A stretch of 64,000 bases of DNA from Mactromeris polynyma (Eukaryota; Mollusca; Bivalvia; Venerida; Mactridae): NCBI GenBank assembly GCA_032209605.1, contig JASFXZ010000055.1:1364001-1428000 (forward strand), read 5' to 3'. The notes below the pieces were generated by a model. It saw nothing but the letters and a program-made list of their open reading frames with translations, was not told the DNA's origin and did no database searches. Positions 30,701 to 39,069 of the stretch are shown here, one piece after another. How positions within the stretch are numbered: the stretch's first letter is position 1; the number at the start of each line of letters is the position of its first letter. The position numbers and the translations under genes are program-made.

Positions 30701-33700
30701 TTACACACCATGACTCATGTCCTTAGGTTTGTGGCATTTGTACCCTTATTTACACACCTCGACCCATGTCCTTAGGTTTGTGGCATTTGTACCCTTATTT
30801 ACACGCCTCGACCCATGTCCTTAGGTTTGTGGCATTTGTACCCTTATTTACACACCTCGACCCATGTCCTTAGGTTTGTGGCATTTGTACCCTTATTTAC
30901 ACGCCTCGATCCATGTCCTTAGGTTTGTGGCATTTGTACCCTTATTTACACACCTCGACCCATGTCCTTAGGTTTGTGGCATTTGTACCCTTATTTACAC
31001 ACCATGACTCATGTCCTTAGGTTTGTGGCATTTGTACCCTTATTTACACGCCTCGACCCATATCCTTAGGTTTGTGGCATTTGTACCCTTATTTACACAC
31101 CATGACTCATGTCCTTAGGTTTGTGGCATTTGTACCCTTATTTACACGCCTCGACCCATGTCCTTAGGTTTGTGGCATTTGTACCCTTATTTACACACCA
31201 TGACTCATGTCCTTAGGTTTGTGGCATTTGTACCCTTATTTACACGCCTCGACCCATGTCCTTAGGTTCGTGGCATTTGTACCCTTATTTACACACCATG
31301 ACTCATGTCCTTAGGTTTGTGGCATTTGTACCCTTATTTACACACCTCGACTCATGTCCTTAGGTTTGTGGCATTTGTACCCTTATTTACACACCATGAC
31401 TCATGTCCTTAGGTTTGTGGCATTTGTACCCTTATTTACACACTTCGACTCATGTCCTTAGGTTTGTGGCATTTGTACCCTTATTTACACACCTCGACCC
31501 ATGTCCTTAGGTTTGTGGCATTTGTACCCTTATTTACACGCCTCGACCCATGTCCTTAGGTTTGTGGCATTTGTACCCTTATTTACACGCCTCGACCCAT
31601 GTCCTTAGGTTTGTGGCATTTGTACCCTTATTTACACGCCTCGACCCATGTCCTTAGGTTTGTGGCATTTGTACCCTTATTTACACGCCTCGACCCATGT
31701 CCTTAGGTTTGTGGCATTTGTACCCTAATTTACACGCCTCGACCCATGTCCTTTGGTTTGTGGCATTTGTACCCCTATTTACACGCCTCGATCCATGTCC
31801 TTAGGTTTGTGGCATTTGTACCCTTATTTACACACCTCGACCCATGTCCTTAGGTTTGTGGCATTTGTACCCTTATTTACACGCCTCGACCCATGTCCTT
31901 AGGTTTGTGGCATTTGTACCCTTATTTACACACCTCGATCCATGTCCTTAGGTTTGTGGCATTTGTACCCTTATTTACACACCATGACTCATGTCCTTAG
32001 GTTTGTGACATTTGTACCCTTATTTACACGCCTCGACCCATGTCCTTAGGTTTATGGCATTTGTACCCTTATTTACACGCCTCGACCCATGTCCTTAGGT
32101 TTGTGGCATTTGTACCCTAATTTACACGCCTCGACCCATGTCCTTTGGTTTGTGGCATTTGTACCCCTATTTACACGCCTCGACCCATGTCCGTAGGTTT
32201 GTGGCATTTGTACCCTTATTTACACACCATGACTCATGTCCTTAGGTTTGTGGCATTTGTACCCTTATTTACACACCTCGACCCATGTCCTTAGGTTTGT
32301 GGCATTTGTACCCTTATTTACACGCCTCGACCCATGTCCTTAGGTTTGTGGCATTTGTACCCTTATTTACACACCTCGACCCATGTCCTTAGGTTAGTGG
32401 CATTTGTACCCTTATTTACACGCGTCGACCCATGTCCTTAGGTTTGTGGCATTTGTACCCTTATTTACACGCCTCGACCCATGTCCTTAGGTTTGTGGCA
32501 TTTGTACCCTTATTTACACACCATGACTCATGTCCTTAGGTTTGTGGCATTTGTACCCTTATTTACACACCTCGACTCATGTGCTTAGGTTTGTGGCATT
32601 TGTACCTTTGTTTACACGCCTCGACCCATGTCCTTAGGTTAGTGGCATTTGTACCCTTATTTACACGCCTCGACCCATGTCCTTACGTTTGTGGCATTTG
32701 TACCCTTATTTACACGCCTCGACCCATGTCCTTAGGTTTGAGGCGTTTGTTCCCTTATAAACACACCTCGACCCATGTCCTTAGGTTTGTGGCATTTGTA
32801 CCCTAATTTACACGCCTCGACCCATGTCCTTTGGTTTGTGGCATTTGTACCCCTATTTACACGCCTCGACCCATGTCCTTAGGTTTGTGGCATTTGTACC
32901 CTTATTTACACACCATGACTCATGTCCTTAGGTTTGTGGCATTTGTACCCTTATTTACACACCTCGACCCATGTCCTTAGGTTTGTGGCATTTGTACCCT
33001 TATTTACACACCATGACTCATGTCCTTAGGTTTGTGGCATTTGTACCCTTATTTACACACCTCGACCGATGTCCTTAGGTTTGTGGCGTTTGTTCCCTTA
33101 TTTACACACCTCGACCCATGTCCTTAGGTTTGTGGCATTTGTACCCTTATTTACACGCCTCGACCCATGTCCTTCGGTTTGTGGCATTTGTACCCTTATT
33201 TACACACCTCGACTCATGTCCTTAGGTGTGTGGCATTTGTACCCTCATTTACACGCCTCGACCCATGTCCTTAGGTTTGTGGCATTTGTACCCTTATTTA
33301 CGCGCCTCGATCCATGGCCTTAGGTTTGTGGCATTTGTACCCCTATTTACACACCTCGACTCATGTCCTTAGGTTTGTGGCATGTGTACCCTTATTTACA
33401 CACCTCGACTCATGTCCTTAGGTTTGTGGCATTTGTACCCTTATTTACACGCTCGACCCATGTCCTTAGGTGTGTGGCATGTGTACCCTTATTTACACAC
33501 CATGATTCATGTCCTTAGGTTTGTGGCATTTGTACCCTTATTTACACGCCTCGACCCATGTCGTTAGGTTTGTGGCATTTGTACCCTTATTTACACGCCT
33601 CGACCCATGTCCTTAGTTTTGTGGAATTTTAACCCTTATTTACATGCCTCGACTCATGTCCTTGGGTTTGTGGCATTTGTACCCTTATTTACACGCCTCG

Positions 33701-34280
33701 ACCCATGTCCTTAGGTTATTGGCATTTGTACCCTTATTTACACGCCTCGACTCATGTCCTTAGGTTTGTGGCATTTGTACCCTTATTTACACGCCTCGAC
33801 CCATGTCCTTAGGTTAGTGGCATTTGTACCCTTATTTACACGCCTCGACCCATGTCCTTAGGTTTGTGGAATTTTAACCCTTATTTACACGCCTCGACTC
33901 ATATCCTTGGGTTTGTGGCATTTGTACCCTTATTTACACGCCTCGACCCATGTCCTTAGGTTTGTGGAATTTTAACCCTTATTTACACGCCTCGACCCAT
34001 TTCCTTAGGTTTGTGGCATTTGTACCCTTATTTACATGCCTCGTTGTAACATTCTAAACAAAAAAAACATGTAATCATCAGAGTTTTATTTATTTACAGA
34101 TCGAAAAAAAAGACTACGTCTGACGAAATTGAGCCTATAGATGACACGATCACTTCTAACTATTTGGAACTGAGCAACAGAAAGAGTGTTATTAGTGAAT
34201 ATAATAGCACTGCAGAAAATCCTTTATATGATAAATTTGCAAAATCAGACAACGAGGTATCTGATAATGATAGACTATGA
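620..34280 (+). CDS. 3' part of an EGF/NPxY family single-pass membrane protein (partial gene)
   Basis: Four exons join in frame: 620-797, 1296-1443, 2426-2505 and 34100-34280, giving 194 residues and a TGA stop. They encode two juxtamembrane ectodomain exons, one hydrophobic transmembrane segment and a roughly 60-residue tail with an NPLY motif. The minus-strand gene at 38931-49876 has the same four exons with the same phases (1-2, 2-0, 0-2, 2-stop) and similar sequence, for example VYTLDF against VFSLQF and HVTFYATC against IVEFYVQC. By analogy, EGF repeats should lie upstream, outside the window. The role is inferred to be a cell-surface receptor or adhesion protein. The last intron is 31,594 bp, starts with a GC donor (GCAAGT at 2506) and is almost all satellite; the same intron in the paralogue is 383 bp. 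The end of the first exon is the weakest point of the model. Confidence 0.72.
1296..1443 (+). CDS. Exon: juxtamembrane region, part 2
   Basis: Acceptor TACTACAG and donor GTAAAT (1444) bound 1 + 147 bases. The peptide has a strand-like segment with one cysteine (HVTFYATCGG) followed by a helical segment (ESIAKAFKALSPEKLKSLFP). The paralogous exon 40436-40595 shows the same plan (IVEFYVQCDG, then NKAIRTLSKNKLEEYFP). The strand-helix pattern before a membrane helix recalls a SEA-type fold, but I could not confirm that family. Confidence 0.75.
2426..2505 (+). CDS. Exon: transmembrane helix
   Basis: The acceptor is TACAG (2421-2425). The exon encodes SHASIVIGTVMGAVVAVG and continues through LLVGCKVY, about 22 hydrophobic residues followed by a basic stop-transfer residue. 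It ends ...TACAG followed by GCAAGT, the usual context of a GC-AG intron. The paralogous exon is 39453-39547. Confidence 0.75.
4840..6381 (+). repeat. Nested 1,762-bp-offset duplication, copy 1
   Basis: This stretch recurs 1,762 bp downstream at about 6602-8143. Shared private variants include CTCGGCCCATG (5680 and 7442) and TTTCGAACCTCG (6307 and 8069). Unlike the 12-kb duplication it shows differences: GTGGCGTTTG at 5799 against GTGGCATTTG at 7561, CCTCGACTC at 5040 against CCTGGACTC at 6802, and AGGTTTTG-type changes near 5988 and 7750. It is therefore older than the 12-kb event, which copied both. Confidence 0.85.
6602..8143 (+). repeat. Nested 1,762-bp-offset duplication, copy 2
   Basis: Partner of 4840-6381. 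Both copies were carried again into the second 12-kb block, at about 16841-18382 and 18603-20144. Confidence 0.85.
16837..27971 (+). repeat. Large duplicated block of the array, copy 2
   Basis: Second copy of the block at 4836-15970, same orientation, offset 12,001 bp (245 units less 4 bp). Between the copies lie about 870 bp of array that also resembles other parts (for example the AATTTTAACCC unit near 16387 resembles the one near 13347). Unequal exchange within the array is the simplest origin; an assembly artefact is possible given the apparent identity. Confidence 0.9.
26935..30314 (+). repeat. 3,380-bp tandem duplication of the array, copy 1
   Basis: Directly followed by a second copy. 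3,380 bp is 69 units less one base, explained by one 48-bp unit (ACGCTCGAC near 30070). Matching private variants lie 3,380 bp apart: CGACCGATGTCC (29685 and 33065), GTCGTTAGG (30180 and 33560), CACTTCGACTC (28061 and 31441). Confidence 0.9.
30315..33694 (+). repeat. 3,380-bp tandem duplication of the array, copy 2
   Basis: Second copy of 26935-30314. At its right end the sequences part (ACACACCATG against ACACGCCTCG), and the final 350 bp of the array are a mix of AATTTTAACCC and TTATTGGC variant units that end abruptly at TGCCTCG (34043). Confidence 0.9.
34100..34280 (+). CDS. Exon: cytoplasmic tail with NPLY motif, stop codon
   Basis: The acceptor TTATTTACAG lies 56 bp beyond the last satellite unit. 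One base completes the arginine codon begun in the transmembrane exon, then RSKKKTTSDE follows, a typical basic membrane-flanking start. The acidic, serine-rich tail contains NYLEL and NPLYDKF before TGA. NPxY motifs are known binding sites for PTB-domain adaptors and endocytic adaptors; function here is inferred. The minus-strand paralogue carries NPVYESM at the matching place. Confidence 0.75.
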
Positions 34281-36288
34281 TTCAATGTGATCATATATTA
34301 GGTACATATTTCTTCCAAGTTATATAGTGGCTTGAACTTTGTAATAACTACAGTTGCTCATCATCCAAAATTGCTGCATGATTGTCGAGAAAATATATGT
34401 AAAAAAGTATATGATAATTCTCCCACAATTCCACAATAACAGTAGACTAGTACCTCAAAATGACAAAATTTTCAGTAAATATGTTACCATTTTCTCTAAC
34501 ATTTTGCAGTTAATGCAGTTTCTTGTTCTGGTAATGGCTCGATAATGAATCGACATGTGTTGAAATATGTCGTTTATGACGCTTTTGTAATCTATTGCAT
34601 ACAGATATTGAAAACAAAATGATTAAACAAGTCACTTTTTGATAATTTTAACAATGATTTAAGCTCTTGGAACTTTGTCTTTAATTATTGTACATGTGCC
34701 TGTGATTGAGACATTTGTGTGACTATTTATAATGTGTTTGTATGTCTTGACTCAGTCTGTTGTACTTATGTTGGTGCAAGATACTGACGTGATTTATTCA
34801 TGTAATGCTACTTGTATGTGGGTCGTCATATTGTGTTCTTTTCGTGCTACTCCCACTTGACTTGTACTAAATGTGTAAACTGCGTTGTTGTATAAACATT
34901 GAGTCTACTAACTATTGACTTAATAGCTTGTAACCCAATTTAATCTCAAAGCAGAATAGTCATGCAATGTTTTGAAATTAAACTCTGGTGTATATATATT
35001 CATAAAGTAGTTGTATACGTTTACTCATAAACATTTTGTTCATTATTCGTGTCTGTTTGAATAAAACCTAATATGATATTTATGAGTCAACTCTCCCCAC
35101 ATGATGGAAAATGTCTGAATTCCGGTTACACAAGCAAGTGTTACAATCACAATTTAAGCTTGTCACTAACATGAATGTTTATACGATGTGCATACTGAGT
35201 AAGTTCATGACCTTTTATCATGATTTGAGTGAGGGAGATTTTACTATATGTTAATAGAATTATGATTCCAATGTGACGTTTTATATTTAATGTAGAATAA
35301 GCGTCTATTTATATATATCAGACATATACTCAGTGTTGCATTTACATTACATTGAATTTTAACATTTGCAACGTAATAAGAACATCAAAGTGGTATATTG
35401 GTATTCAGACAATTCTAATCAAAAGGTTGTAGATACAAATCTATAAAAAATGCTGCATCAAGTCCGGTAGTACCTTCAAGACAGGCTTATATATGAAAAG
35501 AAAATCTCTTCTCAACATTACAAATGATTAAGAAAGAGTCGGATGTATCGAAAGACGATATAGTCGCTAGATGGTATACCATTTTCATGGGGATCTATCT
35601 CACAGTGGTTGCGATCTGTTTCAAGATATGGGTTGATAAAAATGATATTTTTGTTATTTATTCAATGAGAAGTTCAGGCCATATCTCAATAATATTAACA
35701 GCAATTTTGCTAAATATAATGCGACTTTAATCTTAGCATAGAAGATATTCCTCGGCTGACTATTGCACTCAAAATTCTTAACCGATATGAAATATATATT
35801 GTAGTGTGCTTGTAAATGTTAGATGAAGTTGCCAAGGTTTGAGATACATCAGAAAGCTTTTACCTATAGACATTATTTAGAAAAAGACATTTATGGTAAG
35901 CACCAGTAATCAAATGTACTGTGTAATTTCAGAATATTTTATCTGCACAAATGTAAATAACTGTGAAAGTCTAGTTTATTGATTCTATTATTGTTTATTA
36001 ATTAAATTCTTATACGAAAACAAATGATGGGAAAACTGTACAAACACGCTACGGTATATTTCACGTTGGTTTGTCATGTTGTGTATATTGCTTACTGACA
36101 TATGAAACTTGCAGGTTTGTAAAATATTACCTCAAGTAACAATCAGTATTATTGGACTCGACAATGTGTTGACTGTCTTCTTTTGTCTGTAACTGGTCAC
36201 ACCTTAATAGTGTGAAGATTCGCCGTGTGTATGTTTATTTTATTTCCATATTTTGTTTGATTTGCACTTTGTTGCATGTAAATATATA
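34281..36288 (+). other. Probable 3' UTR and downstream sequence of the first gene
   Basis: AT-rich sequence after the TGA stop with no convincing coding potential. An open frame at 35524-35730 begins with a hydrophobic stretch but lacks splice context or any recognisable family; I treat it as chance. Two AATAAA signals, at 35060 and 36680, could mark alternative transcript ends. Confidence 0.5.
35060..35065 (+). promoter_or_regulatory. Candidate polyadenylation signal AATAAA (first gene)
   Basis: Canonical hexamer 780 bp after the stop codon, within a T-rich setting. A plausible transcript end for the first gene. Confidence 0.4.
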
Positions 36289-36550
36289 CACTCAACAAAA
36301 TTTCTAATTGGTCACTTCATATTTATTGAATAGACCATACCATATATATCCGTTTTATGACTTTCAATTTTAGGGTTATTAATGTTGATATGTCCTAAAG
36401 TTCACGTGAGAATCAATATGAATTAATGTATTCTGATCAGTTGTACGAAGAAAATGTTTATGTGATGGCGTTTGTATTGTTGAATTTGCATTCACTGTTA
36501 AATAATATCAATAAAATCCAAGTGAGACCAATTAGAAATGTTGCTGAGTG
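36289..36550. mobile_element. Mariner-type MITE, 262 bp
   Basis: Terminal inverted repeats of about 29 bp: the left begins CACTCAACAAAATTTCTAAT, and the right end, read on the minus strand, begins CACTCAGCAACATTTCTAAT. Both ends are flanked by TA (36287-36288 and 36551-36552), the target duplication of the Tc1/mariner superfamily. No transposase fits in 262 bp, so it is a non-autonomous element. The open frame 36426-36701 runs across its right end and is not a gene. Confidence 0.8.
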
Positions 36551-36679
36551 TATAATCGTATGCTTGATATATGTACCTTATGTTTTAAGTTCAATGCCCA
36601 TATTAACATGTTTTATTTTGCAGATAACTTGTTTTTGCTTTTGTCATTTTATTACATTATATTCTGCTTGTAAATATGC

Positions 36680-36685
36680 AATAAA
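36680..36685 (+). promoter_or_regulatory. Alternative polyadenylation signal AATAAA (first gene)
   Basis: Canonical hexamer in the context TATGCAATAAATTCTGTG with a GT-rich tail downstream. It would give a 2.4-kb 3' UTR containing the MITE. Confidence 0.3.
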
Positions 36686-36686
36686 T

Positions 36687-37350
36687 TCTGTGAAAAGATA
36701 ATGATCAAGTGTTCACATTAATATGATGTTTCATAAATTGTTCCTATTACATTCCAATAAGGTAATTCATTTATACTGACATCGATATGATGTAACAGAA
36801 GTTTTACTGTTGCTTGCCACTGTTAGCAGTCCTAGTAGTAATATCGCCACTCACATGATGATCAGTAATACAGCCCCCATGGTTAGCAGCAAACATACGA
36901 TAAATATCATACATGCCTAAAATGTCATTGACAGAAACTAAAGCAACATTATTGGCAGTATTGAGGAATCTAAATGGTTTGAATTTGTTTATTTATTAAT
37001 ACTCGATAATTGTAAGAAAAGACGGAAATTTGAATATTATAATCATAAGCACACACAATGACTGTGATTGCATAGAACTAGCGCTTCAATTCCGACAGGA
37101 GGTTAGATGTAGACGTGTGACATCCGTATTACTGACAGTACGGCTAGAAGTAGGACTAGTAATACTTATACAACATATTGATGTATCTAGAATCAACCAG
37201 ACATGTTCACAACATATCACTTTCTACCAATTTCACATTAAAATTAAGATTGAAATAAAATAGTGTATATGGACAGAGCTCCAGGTAGATATGATGCTTA
37301 CACAAAATACATACAACAGAAACACAAACTACATTTTAACATTAAAAAGG
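36687..37350. other. Intergenic space between two convergent genes
   Basis: No gene recognised. The open frame at 37030-37263 shows no family features. This is the gap between the probable transcript ends of two genes that converge. Confidence 0.5.
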
Positions 37351-37356
37351 TTTATT
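37351..37356 (-). promoter_or_regulatory. Candidate polyadenylation signal of the minus-strand EGF gene
   Basis: TTTATT on the plus strand reads AATAAA on the minus strand, 1.6 kb after the stop at 38931. This would place the transcript end near 37335. Confidence 0.5.
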
Positions 37357-38930
37357 GAACTACATTTTGTCATCAGACAAACATAAGCAAATATAACAGC
37401 ACTTTGGAGTAAGATACAAATGAAGCTGGATGCAAGTATTTATCATTCACAAAACGTAGGAAAGGTGAGAATCATCGTTTTATATATACACATAGATATA
37501 ATAAACATACACATGAATGGACAACAGATCATGATAAAACATTTAAGACATATTCACGTTAAACATATGTTTTTAAGTCGCAAATGTATGTAATGGGTGC
37601 AGTTATGTTGAGTAAATACCTTTAAAACTAAGAGAAAAATAAAATGTCTTCCACATCATCAAATCAAAGTAGACATTTAAATCGTCGGGAACTTCAAACC
37701 CAAATACTAGTCACTAAAATTGTATCGGTCTCGTCCATGTACATTTATCTGACGTGACCTATCTACAATGTTATCTTTAATACAATACGTGGGTCAGCTA
37801 TTGAAATGTTTTGAACGCCACTATATCTTTAAAAGTATTTATGTCACGAACAAAGTGAAAAGCTTAAAGTCAGCAGCCAAATACCAAACCTTTAAGTTTG
37901 TATTACAAATGTAGGACATTAATTCTGCTATCAAGAAGACGTACTATACGCATATCGTAACTAAACTGGGACTGATGAATTTACCCATGAATGTAAACAA
38001 CTACTTGTTGTTAATTAAAAACAAAATGATACTGTCGCGAAACTACCAAAGTCTTTGATCACTAAAACAAGTAAATAACACATTAAGAAATACAAATGAA
38101 ACATGATTTTTTTCACATACCAAATAAAAGTTGACACTGTAACCAGAAATCAAGGGGGTTATCTTAATAATACGGACTAATCCCTACGTTGTAACCATTA
38201 TAATACACTACTATCACGTAGTGAAAGAGATAATTGCTCGTAATGTCTCGATAAAAATGTTCTTATTACTTATTCAATGGAACATTCACATCGGTTTATT
38301 CGTGAATTGAACCCATCTCCTAATTGATATCGCGAGAGGGCATTTATATTTATACCTTATGGTAATGTATAAATTGACATCAATGATATCTATTTGCAAA
38401 TAAATACTAAATCACAAACATTTGTACAAGAAACAATAATCACCCTATTGAAAATACCTACACGACAGAGTCACGGCAGTATACAAAAACACTCGTAAAC
38501 CACAAACAGACAGGGCAATAACTTAAGTGTCCATATATATATTTGCGCCTCTCCGCCGCTGCAGTTTTATTTATGACATGAAACAAGAGGACATCCAACA
38601 CAGTGTGAGTTGGAAAGGTATGGCATGGTAATGTATATTTATATGCATACTATGACTCAGACACGCTTGTATAGAATAAGAGACATTTGCACATCTCAAG
38701 TGTCAAACATATCCAGTTAAATCAAAGTTTAGCACAGAAATCTTAAACACAACTTTTAAACTTTCTATGACAACCGTTATAGAACTCACGCATAAAACAT
38801 ATACAATAGTCGAGTGATCGAGATTATATCGTTAAAATCATAACATACATGTACATTATTTCATATGAGTAATAAATAATGAAAGACTTGTCTTATTTTA
38901 TACAACACATATATAAATCCTCTCGTTATA
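37357..38930 (-). other. Probable 3' UTR of the minus-strand EGF gene
   Basis: No coding potential on either strand. It includes a dispersed repeat (37574-37759) also found in an NPRL2 intron. Confidence 0.45.
37574..37759 (+). repeat. Dispersed repeat, copy 1
   Basis: Shares a colinear series of blocks with 59033-59252: GCAAATGTA, GAGTAAATACCTTTAAAAC, AAAGTAGACATTT, AGTCACTAAA, then ATGTACATTTATCTG. Similarity is moderate with small gaps, as expected of an old interspersed element. I could not assign a family. Confidence 0.6.
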
Positions 38931-39069
38931 TTAAGATACTGACTCAGGTTTATACATGGACTCATACACAGGATTCCTGATAGTTAATGTCTCGTTACCG
39001 TCCATATCTTCTATTATTTCCATTCCTATAGTATTGTAAGGCGATTCTGCATGGTCTGGTGACCTTTTC
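38931..39069 (-). CDS. Exon: cytoplasmic tail, NPVY motif, stop codon
   Basis: The acceptor is TTATACAG on the minus strand. After the first base completing an arginine codon the frame reads KRSPDHAESPYNTIGMEIIE and ends with NPVYESMYKPESVS before TAA. It carries three tyrosine sites (SPYNTI, NPVY, SMYKP) that could bind SH2 or PTB adaptors; this is inferred from motif only. It is the counterpart of 34100-34280. Confidence 0.85.

Larger units (their letters stand above)
3101..34043. repeat. Satellite array, 49-bp unit, about 630 copies, inside one intron
   Basis: Head-to-tail copies of a 49-bp unit run without interruption for about 30.9 kb. Landmarks of the unit, in order, are TTTGTGGCATTTGTACCC, TTATTTACAC, then CTCGACCCATGTCC and TTAGG. 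GC content of the unit is 47% (23 of 49), well above the flanks, and the plus strand is pyrimidine-rich (32 of 49). Common variants are ACGCC/ACACC, CTCGACCC/CTCGACTC/CATGACTC, GTACC/GTGCC, a TTTGAGGCGTTTGTTCCC unit followed by TTATAAAC, and a 48-bp unit with ACGCTCGAC. Because 49 leaves remainder 1 on division by 3, three units make a 49-codon peptide period, so stop-free units give spurious open frames in all plus frames. None is a gene. Confidence 0.98.

Noticed and set aside
3101..34043. CRISPR array or telomeric repeat
   Set aside because: Units are contiguous with no unique spacers, so it is not CRISPR. TTAGG occurs once per 49-bp unit and not in tandem, so it is not telomeric.
35524..36701. 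Small genes in the space after the first gene
   Set aside because: AT-rich open frames without homology; one runs over the MITE end.
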